The position numbers were made by a program, and so were the translations under genes. From Craterostigma plantagineum (Eukaryota > Streptophyta > Magnoliopsida > Lamiales > Linderniaceae): a stretch of DNA of 64,000 nt. Within the stretch, counting starts at the first letter, position 1, and each line of letters begins with the position of its first letter. Where the stretch lies: the NCBI GenBank assembly GCA_027422505.1, contig JAPQWV010000337.1:310001-374000 (forward strand), given 5' to 3'. Shown here in pieces: positions 11,701-23,000 of the stretch. Under the pieces are notes generated by a model, which did not search any database, was not told where the DNA came from, and saw nothing but the letters and a program-made list of their open reading frames with translations.

Positions 11701-12172
11701 ACTAATAGGATATTCTGATGCCGATTTCGCAGGATGCAGACTGGATAGGAAAAGCACATCAGGCAACATCCAATTTCTTGGAGATAAGCTTGTCTGTTGG
11801 GCTTCCAAGAAACAAAATTGTGTATCAACTTCCACGGCAGAAGCAGAATATGTGGCTGCCGCCAGTTGTTGCTCCCAAACTTTGTGGATTCGAACCCAAC
11901 TACGAGACTATGGGTTTGATTTCAATAAAATTCCTATTTATTGTGATTCTAAAAGTGCCATAGCAATTACTTGCAATCCTGTTCATCATTCACGCACTAA
12001 CCACATAGACCTACGTTATCATTTCATAAAAGACCAAGTAGAAAGAGGCATAATAGACATGTATTTTGTCAATACAGAGATTCAACTAGCCGATTTGTTT
12101 ACAAAAGCATTGGATGAGAAACGATTCCAATTCTTAGTTGCAAAACTGGGAATGTTGAATCTCAATCTCTAA
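8781..12172 (+). pseudogene. pol: Pol of outer Sirevirus: protease-integrase-RT-RNase H, multiply broken
   Basis: Domains in Copia order: aspartic protease ([13 protein letters not shown] near 8808), integrase zinc finger (WHQRLSHLN, CPACEKGKKG) and core (RSDNGTKFKN), RT ([42 protein letters not shown]), and RNase H (YSDADFAGC, KSTSGN, STAEAEYVAA), ending FTKALDEKRFQ at 12172. Comparison with the nested pol shows damage: frame changes near 9655, 10835, 11080 and 11530, an in-frame TAG at 10262-10264 and two more stops in the next ~120 bases, and a TAG at 10714-10716 where the nested copy has Gln. Catalytic RT and protease residues are still readable. This copy cannot make a full polyprotein. 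Confidence 0.93.
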
Positions 12173-12363
12173 TTTCGATTATGCTTCCCTACGGTTCATC
12201 ATGTGTCCATCTGCTCTGTTTTTCAGTTCTACAACTCTGTGCGTGTCAATTATTTTTCTTTTTTTTCTTTTCCTCTTCCTAGGTTTTAGTTTATTTTCAC
12301 AAATTATTTTTGTTTCTTGCTTTCCAATAAGTCGATGTAAAGCCTATGATGATGGCATTATAT

Positions 12364-12605
12364 CGAGGGGAGAAATGCGATATCCATGCATCGAGGGGGA
12401 GTAAGTTATCTACTAATTAAATGCTTTAAGATTCTCGATAGGCATATTATTTAGGGGGAGTTTAGGGTAACTATTCCAAAGTTCCAAAACATTAAGGGGG
12501 AGTAATTATTTTCGCTTAAATTGATCTTCCAGAATTACACAAGTCTCTCAAAAATGCGAAAAACAATCTCTAACTATTCCAAAGTTCCAAAACATTGAGG
12601 GGGAG
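12364..12605 (+). repeat. Multiple polypurine tracts (GAGGGGGAGT) of outer Sirevirus
   Basis: Five copies of A/G-GGGGGAG(T) at about 12364, 12393, 12453, 12494 and 12597. Repeated polypurine tracts downstream of pol are a known Sirevirus hallmark. The last two lie in the two copies of a tandem duplication with a period of 103 bases (12468-12676). Confidence 0.85.
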
Positions 12606-12676
12606 TAATTATTTTCGCTTAAAAATTGATCTTCCAGAGTTACACAAGTCTCTCAGAAATGCGAAAAACAATCTCT
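12468..12676 (+). repeat. 103-base tandem duplication with internal polypurine tract
   Basis: The block beginning TAACTATTCCAAAGTTCC at 12468 is repeated at 12571 with only a few differences; each copy ends with AAAACAATCTCTAA. Confidence 0.9.
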
Positions 12677-13317
12677 AAATACATAATGTAATTAGGATAA
12701 GCTCTCAAAACATTCTCAACGAGCTTTCATGAACTTTCAAAATACTCAAAACAATCTCAAAAGCTAGCACGTCCAACGAGTGCCCAAAACAGAACAGCTA
12801 GTAAGACGACGATTAAGCCCAACAGAAGAAAATAAGAAACGCTAGTTTATCCATATTGCGCTCAAAGTTACGCCTTAACTCCACATGTTCCTCAGATTCA
12901 TATACTTGCTGCTGCATCCAGTCCATTTATCCCTGCGAGAATGATGATAATGTGAGAGTTAGTTTGCGAAAAATTATGGAATTACGAATTTGGTTCGAGT
13001 TCTGTCTATTTATAGGCATAAAATGAACGATAACATCATTAATGCTCCAATCAACATAATCAACAGGGAAGATGACTTTTTGACTTACGGATTCATCGCC
13101 GCAAAAGAAAGTGATGTTTTCTTTGTCGATTTTCGAAATTTGGCTCAGATAAATCATTTTTGAGAAACTCGTAGATTTGAAATTTTATGATTTTATAGTC
13201 AAATTAACGTCTTTAGGCTAAGTTTTTTTTTTATTTTTTCTTCTCTAGTTTTTGATTAAAATTTTTTTTTCGCATTTTCAGTTTTGGGAAATTTATGAAC
13301 GTTATTTCATTTTTTTT

Positions 13318-14600
13318 CCGCGAAGTGCTAATTCGCGAATCCTCTCAAACTTCGCCTTGTCAAAGATTTTTTTTGCGAACTTTTAACCTTCAATTCGCGA
13401 ATTCTCTGATTCGCAGTACACTTCGCAAATCGGTTCAAATGCTGACCAGTCAAAATTGTCAACGCAAGTTCGCGAATCTAAGACTTCGAAATCTACAGCT
13501 CGCACAAATTCGAAATTCGCGAATCAGAAGTGGGCCTTCACCTAAAAATTTTGCGGTCCAAATCTAAATTTTCTCAGCCCGCAAAACTTACTTAAACCTA
13601 ATTCGCAAAATCCCCAAATCCGATTTCACGAACTCAAAAAATTCTACGACCTCTCCTCAAAAATTCCTTTCAACACCTCACCAGATTCGCTCTCAAAGTC
13701 TCTTCTAACATTCTCACCAACTTCGTCGTGGTAAGAAACCCAACAGCTAACGATTTTTCAGTGAACTTTGATTTTGCAGGTATCGATTTCGTCCAGGAAG
13801 AAAAATCACCATGTGTTTCTGAAATTAAAAGGGGAAAATCGGCTCTGTTTTTTTTACATTAGTACGATCTTTGTTTTGTTTGAAAATTTATCCTTTTAAT
13901 TTCGATGTTTGGAAATCTGGGTTCTGTCGGATAATCGTCAAATTTTAAATATAAGGTTCGAACAAGTTTAAAGAAAACCAGTTTTTGATCTTTCAAAGTC
14001 AGTTTTGCGAATCAGAAATGTGTTTTGCGAATTCCTTTAGTTCTTGACCAAGTCAAACTTGCGAAGTGTCTTTCACTACTTCACTAGGACTGCGAATTCC
14101 AATTTTAAGTTTTGCGAATCTGACTTTTTGACCAATTCGCGAAATACCATTTTCCAAGTCAATTCGCAAAAAAATTGTCAAGTTCGCCATTTGACCAAAC
14201 CAATTCGCAAATTGTTAAGTTCGCCAAATTTCTTTAACTTTTGCCAAAGCCAAATTTGCGAAGTAATTATTGTGAATCCTTCAATTTTAAAACTCACTTT
14301 TGACTTGTTTGACCAATTCGCGAACTGACGCTTTTCGCTGCTTTGTTGACCAAGTCATTTCGCGAATAGTCATATACCCAATTGAATTCGCAGAATCGTT
14401 TTGTTAACCCGCAAATTGCATACGTAATTCGCAAAACCCCTTAATCAATTTTTCTTGAAGGCAGTTCGCGAACAGTTCGCAAAACCCCTTTCAAACTGAT
14501 TCGTGAAACTTTACAAAAACTTTAAAGGCAGTTTTCGAACAACACTTAGCAAACCTTTAAAACTTATTCTCTTCACTGATTCGCGAAAAACACTTAAGAA
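13318..14600 (+). repeat. TTCGCGAA motif array, outer Sirevirus
   Basis: About ten exact TTCGCGAA palindromes (for example near 13331, 13392, 13470, 13516, 14135, 14316, 14358, 14464 and 14581) plus many half-site variants (TTTTGCGAA, ATTCGCAAA). Spacing is irregular. Non-coding. Confidence 0.85.
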
Positions 14601-15709
14601 AATTTCGACAACTTTCTCAAATCACAATTTGGGCCAAATAGTGATGGGCCGACCTCAATCTCATTTTCATACACATAAACAAGTCCACACTATTCATGAG
14701 CCATACACATGTTATATCTATTATCCTAATCCGTTTTTCTCTCGTGATGCAGGTGTAGCAGGATTTTCCGGCGTCCAAAAAAAAACAAACAATCAAAACA
14801 AAAGGAAAAAATGACAACGCCGGTCGATCTTGTATTTCCAACCTCAAAATGGATCGTGATCAAGGACAACAATTATCAACTTGACTTGAGTACCTTCAAA
14901 TGTCAGGACGAGATCATTCCATCCATTTTGAGGAATCATCACCTTGGATATGCTTTCTCAGCTTCTGTTCAAGTCTCCACAGTCTACCTTCAACAATTCT
15001 GGGGAACAATGACGTCTAAGATCGCTCAGGACAACAGCATCTACTATGAAGCTCAGATTGCAAGTGAAACCGTCAGGGTCACAAAAGACTCCATAGGACA
15101 AATCCTTCGCTTACCCAGTCAACCAGAGTACGAGCATGAGGCATCTGAGGACGAGCTCATCACTGATATGCTCCGAATGGGTTACTACTCCTCACTCGAG
15201 TTTGTTTCCCGTTTTCAGCAATCAATGATTCCGCACCCATGGCAGACCCTTTTTGCAATTGTCAACAAGTGATTCTCACCAAAGCACTCCGGATGGGACA
15301 GATGTAATCTCACGATCCTTCGGATCTTTCATGGGATCGCCTTCAGGAAGAATTACGACTATGTCAAACTGATCATCTCGGATCTGGATGATCAACTTCA
15401 CCAAAGATCGAAGTCCAAAGCAAAGAAGATACAGAATCTGCCCTATCCCCGGTGGTTCTCACTAATGATCCACCATTTTCTGATCACAACACCAGGGATA
15501 CCTCCAAGACCAGCAGAAGAGAACTACAGTCCACCCAAAATAAAATTTCTGCAGAAAGGGAAGACCGACGAGAAATACTCAAGAACAGCCATGCCAATTC
15601 CACTAGAATTATTGTCCCTAGCCAGCCCAGACAAAATCGAAGCCTACAGACACAAATACAATGTGTATATCCCTACGACTTTGGAAAACCCCCCGAGTCT
15701 GTCCCAGGG

Positions 15710-15714
<5 letters not shown>

Positions 15715-15761
<47 letters not shown>
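15715..15761 (+). repeat. (GA)n microsatellite inside env-like ORF
   Basis: About 23 GA units encode an Arg-Glu run. The env-like frame before and after it differs, so repeat length change has shifted the frame. Antisense Ser-Leu ORFs here are artefacts. Confidence 0.95.
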
Positions 15762-15763
<2 letters not shown>

Positions 15764-16692
15764 ACGAGTGAGGGCCTGAGAGAACCCATAGAACAACAGA
15801 TAGTACCTCAACCATCCCAACCGACCCAACAACTACTCATTACTGATCAACCTCACGAGGAACGACCATCAAAAGAGCAACCAGAACCACCACAAATTTT
15901 CTTTCCCATGTTAGAAACTATCCAAACTACCCAGTCAGATACAGCCGGGTCACCCCCTAGGATAGGAGACGCCGCAGTCGACCCAACGGCGCAAATGCAA
16001 CCTGCACCAGACCATTCACCTGCCTCCCAACAGGCACGTGTCTCAAAATCCCCAGAACCTCCCCAAATATCTGTCACCTCGGCTCTTGTGTCCACTCCAC
16101 AACAAATAATCACCATCCATACGACACAGCCCGAGTCTCCGCCTGTCTTTCAGGCATCAACGCCCATAGAAGAGCCTCAGATTGAGGCCCTTCGAGGATT
16201 GGACGGAAGCCTCACGGATGATGATGATCTCAGCAGCACAGCATCTGAGAGCCATCGACCAGAACCTAGTTCTGGACGAGTGCTAACGGGAAGTGGCCCC
16301 GGTGAAAGCTCCACTCAAGCCCATCTTATCGATGTGCCCATAACGACCCGAGCACCATCTTCTAAAGATGTGTCGCAAGGAGAGGTCGGAAGACCCGTGG
16401 AAACTGAAGTCCACCGGACTTCGGTTGACGAGGGCCACCGTCCAGAACCTAGTTTTGTACGTGTGATAATGGCTAACCCAACAAGCGTCGGAGCACCATC
16501 CTCAACACCTCAAGCTGTGACGATGCCTTACCTGGAGAATTGCCTTTTTGAGTTCCTTGAATCCGTCACCTTACCACGGGTTCGAGGACTCATTAAGGAT
16601 GCCATGCAATCAGCCTCCACGGACAAAGGAAAGGCACCCGTGGGAGAACAGCCGTCACAGCCTCGTCTCATCTCACTACCACCACCACGAGT

Positions 16693-16697
16693 CACTC
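16693..16697. other. Target site duplication, left copy (nested Sirevirus)
   Basis: CACTC before the left LTR; identical CACTC at 30977-30981 after the right LTR. It lies in the outer env-like ORF. Confidence 0.93.
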
Positions 16698-16991
16698 TGT
16701 TGGTCCCGAATGCACCAAACAAGGAATCAAAGAGGCTTAGATGGAATGAAAAGGGAGTATTCTCACCTTCGAGTGTGTGTATTGTGTGAAAAACTACGTT
16801 TAGCCTTTGATTTGATTACTTTCAAAAGTGAGTTGGTAAAACCTTATATACCACATTAACCCTAGGTATATTAAGGCCCAATCACTAAATATAAAATAAT
16901 TACATTATAATCCTAAGCCTAAGCTAAAGGATAATTACAAAATAAATCCTAAGACTCAAACTATTGACACAATCAATTAAATATCCTAACA
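16698..16991 (-). repeat. 3' LTR, nested Sirevirus
   Basis: 294 bases. On the plus strand it runs from TGTTGGTCCC to TATCCTAACA; it matches 30681-30976 except for about three substitutions and one 2-base indel. Confidence 0.94.
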
Positions 16992-16995
16992 ATAT

Positions 16996-17003
16996 CCCCC
17001 TTT
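16996..17003 (-). other. Polypurine tract, nested Sirevirus
   Basis: CAAAGGGGG on the minus strand, four bases upstream of the 3' LTR; the plus-strand primer site for reverse transcription. Confidence 0.75.
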
Positions 17004-17049
17004 GTGTCAATTGTTGGGAGTCTTGGATCTTGGGCGTTGTGGTGGTGGA

Positions 17050-20000
17050 TTAGCGGGTGAGTGTTTCGCGAAGTCCTAGCTTGAACTCTAAGGCGCGGAG
17101 ATTCCTTCGAAGAACCATTCGATCTGCTATAGCGTCAATGAACTTCGCGAACTTGGATCGGCAGAGGGGATCTTCTTCCGAAAGGATGCGGCAAATCCTC
17201 ATGAGTTTGTCTTGGATGATGGTAAGCGTTCCATCCGAGAATTTTGCCACTTCGGAGCAGCGCAGCAACCTCATCTTTCCTTTGTAGTTCGAGTAGGCGA
17301 CCGCTGGATTATCTCCGTCGATCACATCGCCCTCTCGGTAGTCGTCCGCGTTCTTGAAAGATGGGCGAGTCAGATTCACCTTCTTCAGGTTGTGCTCCAC
17401 CGCCATCTGCAGATCGTGGGTGGCGAAGAATCTGATCTGTCGGAGCATGTGGCGTTTGAGAGCCACATATCCCATGGTGACCGGTTCAGCACGTACGAGA
17501 TGTCCAGAACTTCTGAGGACGAGTCTGAACTGCTTCCTGGATTCCAGCATGCTGTACAGGTCGCCCAGGCGCAGAAACTTGAAGTCCGCCTCACTGACTT
17601 CACAGTAGCTCTCATCCTGCCTCATTACTGTGAATACTGGATAATGGACAGGTCCTTTGGACTCTTGGCGGAGGTCAGTGACTTTGCAGATGGGGGCCCG
17701 ATTCATTTCCTGAGCGATGTTTTCCTCATCGGATAGCGTCCTTTTTGTGCATTTGTGGCAAAGAAGGCTCCATCGATAGAGCTGCTTCTTTTTCTCGCTC
17801 CAATTTTGGATGTTCATCAGCTCATATTCGTCGAAGGTTGTGATGATCTGCTCCTTGCGTCGCCAGATCCTCTTCCTGATCTCTTCTTGAAATGGCGCGG
17901 TGATCTTTTTGTTTTCCCACGGTGCTTCCGGTATATCCACCGTGGGCACATCCGTTTGAGCAGCAGGAGCCTCAGTTTGCTGCGCTTGGAATTGGAGGAT
18001 GTTCTCGAGCTCGGCAGGTTCAGCGTCGTACTCCTCTCTGTTCTCGTCGTCTGCGGTGTTGATCAGCGTGAGCGAGGCTTCCTTTAGCAGACGTCGAGCG
18101 TTTTCCACCAACTTCATGGCTGCTACTGCATCAGCGGGTGTGTACAGCCATTCATCATTGAAGATGTAGGCCTCGATCTCGTTCTGTGCGCAGTAGACAT
18201 CCTCGGAAGATATATTGGAATCGGTATTGAGAGGGGTATGGCTGTGTGGTGGCGAAGGTGTTGCATCGGAGGAGTTTGAGGATTGTGGGGATGGTTGAGG
18301 TGGAGATTCTGGTGGTTCGGATGAGGTGATGGTTTTGGCTAGGATGATTTGGGCGTCGGTTGGTGTAGATGTGGTGGTTGTGGTCTCTAATGCCGATGTG
18401 ACTGTTAGAGTTTCGGAGACGGTAGTAGGTGGAGGTGAGGGTGATTTGGCTGGTGACTCGGGGTTGATAGGGTGGGCTTTTTGGCTAGTGGGGTGTGAGG
18501 TTTCTGCGGGCGTTGTTTCAGGTGCAGAGGAGGAGGGCGGCGTTGATTGTATGGGCCCTTGAGTTTGTGAGGCTTGCGGCCTATTCTCCCCCTCGCGGCG
18601 ATCTTGATCATCGTCTTGATCGTCGCGCCTGATCCCGCTCGACTCGCCCTGAGCTCGACAAGTCAGTGGTTGAGTCATTATAGCCTTCATTTGCTGTTCC
18701 TCCTCATCGAGCTTCGTCATGGACTCGAATCGGGCTCTGAGGATGTAGAAGAGCTCCTTGGCGGAAATCGTGGAGAGAACAGCTTCTGCGTCCACATGTT
18801 GCGCTGGTGGTGGCGTCTCCGGGGCCACACCTTTGCCTTTATCGACGGTGGACGTATCGAGACGCGCATAGACTTGATCGAGGATGGATGCCTCAAGAGT
18901 CTTTGCAAACTCTTAAAGTCGGGTCTCCAGCGCGGTCTCGGTGACGAAAGTGGGTAAGTTTAACAAGTTTGATTCACGGAGAATGCCAACTGACACCGAA
19001 TCGGAGAAGATTGCCGATCGGCCGCCCGTTTGCACAGGACTGGAAAAGACGGGGTCACTTAGACTTCCCGTTGGCATAATCGATGAGACGGACTCAATCG
19101 AATGATGGCCTAGGCTCACGGTTGTTGTGATGTTGGCCGTGCTAGGTCTTCCGCTCTCAGTCACAGAGACATCACCGAGCGTTCTGACAGAATCACGAAG
19201 ACTCTGTAGTGCGGTAAAAGGTGTATGTGTCCTAGAAATGTAAAAAATTATGGGGAGTGAGGGCACTACACTCGATGTGCATGAAGAGGATGCAGTCTGA
19301 GGCGAGGGACTGCTTGATTCAACATCGACCATCTCCAAGCGGGATGTCGATGGTATACGTGGCTCCTCGTGGAATGAAATATCTTCCTGTAGAGAGGAAG
19401 ATAAGTGGGTTGGTGGGGTCGTTTGCGTGGTTGAGCCAGATGCCACGACTTCTACTCGGGAGGTGAACACATCACCTCCTGTACCTATTGGTTCGGCTCG
19501 GCTTATCTGTGGCTGAGGAGGTCGATCGTGTTTTTGTTTCGATCGACGCTCCGTGGGACGGCTTACGTCATCCTTACGCGACCGTTTTTTCGGAACGCGG
19601 GTGGAAGAGGATGCGGCGTGACTCGATGACCTTTTGGAGGTGGTGGTGGGGTTTTTGGCTAGTCCCGGGGTTAGGAGCAGGGGGTTGATCTGCTCCGTAG
19701 GGACAGTGGATAGTGGGTGAGGGCTTTCTCGGAAGGATGCGGTGAAGGCACGGTATTCTCGGACGTGCAGGTTGGTCGGGTCGGCGTAGGCAAGCACGTC
19801 GTCCGGGATTATCATGGCATGTCGATCTTTCGCCGGAGTGTTTTTCTTAGCGAACTTCTCGACAGTGGGGATGAGGAAGTGTTCTGCTGCCGGCCGGATG
19901 CGAATGTTGGTGGAGTGCAAGCGGAAGTGTTTGATGAAGGCTGGGAGCCACCGCATGTAAGGGACGAAGCGGTTTGTGACTCCCTTGGCAACTTCCCGAT

Positions 20001-20706
20001 CGCGACGTTGGATCATTGCGACGAGATCCATCCAGATGATGTCGGCGTAGTTGTACTTGCGGTTGTGGGCGATGCCGGTTAGGATGGTGAGGATTTGAAG
20101 GTTTCCGTGGTCCTGACCAGCATGCTTTCCTGACATGCATTTGTTCACCAGCAGATACAGTGTTCGCCAGGGTTGAGGTAGATTGCGGGTGGTGACTTCA
20201 CTGAGGACAAGTGGGCCCTTCTTCTTCTTGTTATCTGGTTGATAGCCCAGTCTGTCAATGTCTTCAATGAGTTGTTCGTGCGTCGGTAGTGGGTCGTAGG
20301 GTGAGTAGACAGGGAGTTGAAGCACTTCTTGTACTATTTTGCGAGTGAGGACCACCGTTTCTTGATCAATTTTGGCGGATAAGGTTTTGGCAAGATGGAG
20401 TGGTCCAGCTATCTGCAGTGTATGCCAGAATTGTTGAAGATACACATGTGCTTCTGGCTCGCCATGTGTGAGGGCGTGGCGAAGTGGGTGCCCTTTGAGG
20501 ATTTCTATAATGACGGGGGCATCGCACCGAAAGCTGTGCAAGTCCACCATGTAGTTGTTGGGAATCAGGGCCGCCCATTGACTTAGTGGGAAGATCTGCT
20601 CGGGTGGTGGGACATAGATACGCGTGTTGAGTTCGATGCGAGCAACGTCCCTTTGGATTGCAGCCGCCTCAAGCGCTTCAATTGTGCCTTGATCTTTGTC
20701 GGTCAT
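17050..20706 (-). pseudogene. Env-like ORF of nested Sirevirus, ~1,219 codons with one in-frame stop
   Basis: One frame runs from the ATG at 20704-20706 to the stop at 17050, broken only by TAA at 18913-18915. N-terminal domain (about residues 1-330): FPLSQWAALIPNNYMVD, the VYLQQFWHTL motif, LPQPWRTLYLLVNKCMSGKH and NRKYNYADIIWMDL. Then a long Ser/Pro/Thr-rich, low-complexity linker with basic clusters (PKKRSRKDD). After the stop comes a second low-complexity stretch and a C-terminal domain with WENKKITAPFQEEIRKRIW and MGYVALKRHMLRQIRFFATHD. The outer element preserves both end domains. No Env fusion peptide or clear membrane helix is seen. It is unusually long for the group and could be two proteins or a readthrough product. 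Confidence 0.8.
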
Positions 20707-20829
20707 ATCTGTGCTTGACAGTAATTGCAATATGATTGGTACGGATTAGTGTGGGTGAAACAATGACAGTAGCCTCAAATTGTAAACGAAAACATCGACA
20801 ATTTTTAAACGAAATTTCTCCAATACTTA

Positions 20830-21720
20830 GAAAATTTCTGACTTGAGGGCGTGCATGTGAGATGAGAAAATTCGCTAAGTATAACACATAGATATGTCAA
20901 GAAATTGTTCGCATATTGTGTGATGGAAAATTCGCATATCAAGGAAAAGTTTCGCAGATAGAGAAAAATTTTCGCATGTTGTGTAAAGGTTCGCATGTAA
21001 TGGAAAATTCGCTAAGTGTAACACGTCGAAATTTTAGCATAGAGAAAATTTTCGCATGTATTAGGAAATTTTCGCAAGTGATAGCACATAAGCATGTTCG
21101 TGAGAAATTTTCGCAGACTGAGTAAAATTTCGCAAGTATGGAAAATTTTCGCAAGTGATAGTACATAAACATGTTTGTTAGAAATTTTCGTAGACTGAGT
21201 GAAATTTCGCAATTATGGAAAATTTTCGCAAGTTAAGAAGTCTCGCAAGTTGTCCAAATTTTCCACATATAATGAAAATTTTCGCATGTTTTATGAAAGT
21301 TTCGCGGAAGGAAAAAGCTTTGTGTATTGAGAAATTTTTGTGTTTCACTGTGGTTGCGAAAAAGTGAAGATGCGAAAAGATGTAAAGTGAAGTGAAGTGT
21401 ATTAGAATTTCGCGGGGCTAAACTCACTGTAGCAGAAAAAGTTTTGTCGTGAGGGAAAAAGATTTTCTCAGATAAACTTTCGCGGGACTTAACATGCTGT
21501 AGCAGCGAAAAAAAAAATTTAACACATGTAAATTCTCGGGCGAAAGTTTCGCAGTTTCTTAGTCACTGTAGCAGCGAAAATTTCAACGTAAGAAATTTCT
21601 CGGAAAAATTTTCGCGGAACCTTGCTCACTGTAGCAGCGAAATTTAACGTTTAAAGCAATTTTTCTGAGAATTTTTCGCGGCGAAGAACACAGTGCGACA
21701 TCGTGCGAAACGACGCAATG
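20830..21720 (-). repeat. GCGAAAATTTT motif array, nested element
   Basis: Dozens of copies of TTTTCGCA/TTCGCGG (plus strand) separated by about 15-35 bases. It corresponds in position to the TTCGCGAA array of the outer element, but the consensus is A/T-extended. Confidence 0.85.
21410..21670 (-). repeat. ~65-70 base tandem unit with CTGTAGCAG core
   Basis: CTGTAGCAG(CGAAA) recurs four times at about 21427, 21496, 21565 and 21629, each preceded by a TTCGCGG block, giving a period of 63-70 bases within the larger array. Confidence 0.7.
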
Positions 21721-22814
21721 ATTTTAGCCTTAAACCTACTCAAATCTCAACCAAAATGCAATAATCGGGACTCAATCGACTCGTAATTGGGTGGGCAATG
21801 CATATTTGGGGGTTTTAAACATCAAAAACCTAATATGCGTTCGATTCAGAGCCGAGAAAATTGATCCTAACCTAACGGATTTAATCAATGCGGGGCAAAT
21901 CAGGATAAAATGAACGGAGATTGATTTATTTGAGGTGTATTCATACCGAAAAGCTGATTTGCGGCAATGGAGTTAGCAGGAAACAGATTTTGATTGTAGA
22001 TTTGACGACGATGATGCGAGGAGTTGCGAAGTTTTGAAAGAGGGTTTGCGAAATTTTTGAATTTTTTCGGGAATTTTTTCGGATTGTGAAAAACGTTAAG
22101 GGTTTTGGGGTTTCAGGGGTTTTGTGACTGTACATGCGAAATTTTGAGTTAATGGGCCGAAATCTCGTGGGCTTGGTCAGACCTCAACTGAGTTGAATTT
22201 TGCGGGCTTGGTCAACATTGGGTCCAATTGAAATTCAATTGGTCCAATTTTGACCCTGTTTGACCAGAAATTTTAAAAATTCAACCCAAAATATTTTAAT
22301 CGGTCTAATTTTGACTCAGTTTGTCCAAACTTTAAAATTTCAACCCAAAAAAAAAGAAAGAGAAGAGACAGAAGACGAGAGTAGTCTTACTAGGTGTAAT
22401 CATTAGAAATGGATTTTCTTTGATATATGTCTGTGTTTTCTCAACCCTTGTCAGTGAACTAAAACCATGCTAATTATGCTCTAGTTACCATGCTATGTAA
22501 TAACCTAGAAGCTATAAAAACAGATGCTTTTTGATCTATCTCAAGTCTCATGGCGATGATAATGATGATTTTTTACTCAGCGACGAAAGAAGTGTCTTAT
22601 TACTATTATTGTTTTTCTTTCACTACCTTTTTCCTTTGCTATCAGAGTATCTGATGTACTGGGTATTGGATGAAGGAACTTTTCTTGTAATCATGTTAAC
22701 GAAAGAATTTGCGAAAGGCTTGTGAGATGTTTCTTTTTCAAAAATTTTTTTTTATTATTTTATTATTATATTTTTTTTATTATTTTATTATTTTTATTTT
22801 AAAGGCAAAATCAG

Positions 22815-22895
22815 AAACTCCCCCTTAATCTAAAAACTCCCCCTTTTAAATAATGGAAATATCAGAAGCTCCCCCTTAATCGAAAACTCCCCCTC
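22815..22895 (-). repeat. Multiple polypurine tracts, nested element
   Basis: Four copies of ACTCCCCCTT-like sequence on the plus strand (AAGGGGGAGT on the sense strand) within 80 bases, just downstream of pol. Same Sirevirus hallmark as at 12364-12605. Confidence 0.85.
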
Positions 22896-23000
22896 AAAAG
22901 ATATAATGCAGAAGACACATAGAAAATAGAGTGAAATGGAGAAGGAAATATGTACACTTTATCAAAGTTCATGTAGGGTCGATTGATCACAACTGAATAT

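Larger units (their letters stand above)
12173..14810 (+). other. Non-coding tract between pol and env-like gene
   Basis: About 2.6 kb without a supported gene. The first part holds repeated polypurine tracts, the middle is unremarkable, and 13318-14600 is an array of GCGAA/TTCGCGAA motifs. Short ORFs in the array only translate the repeats. A CAG/GT-like acceptor at about 14741-14752 (GTGATGCAG) lies 60 bases before the env-like ATG and could serve a spliced env mRNA; this is inference. Confidence 0.7.
14811..16697 (+). pseudogene. Env-like ORF of outer Sirevirus, 5' part (split by nested element)
   Basis: The ATG at 14811 opens a frame with a conserved N-terminal domain that aligns with the nested element's env-like protein: FPTSKWIVIKDN, a VYLQQFWGTM motif, then PHPWQTLFAIVNK, where a TGA at 15270-15272 replaces the Cys seen in the nested copy. 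The frame continues to a (GA)n microsatellite at 15715-15761, which shifts it; beyond it a Pro/Ser/Thr-rich low-complexity linker runs to 16697, where the nested element sits. No signal peptide or membrane segment is evident in what is readable, so env-like describes position only. The function of this protein class is not established. Confidence 0.8.
20707..23000 (-). other. Non-coding tract between pol and env-like gene, nested element
   Basis: About 2.3 kb without a supported gene. On the sense (minus) strand it contains polypurine tract copies first, then a stretch that includes low-complexity A/T near 22745-22800, then the GCGAA array. The ORFs here are short and translate repeats. Confidence 0.7.

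Noticed and set aside
12201..12404. 67-codon ORF rich in Phe and Leu, resembling a membrane peptide
   Set aside because: It lies in the T-rich non-coding tract after pol, with no counterpart in the nested element.
15618..15832. Antisense ORFs with long Ser-Leu runs
   Set aside because: Antisense of the GA microsatellite.
17057..18957. Plus-strand ORFs of up to 174 codons
   Set aside because: Shadows of the long minus-strand env-like ORF; no domain.
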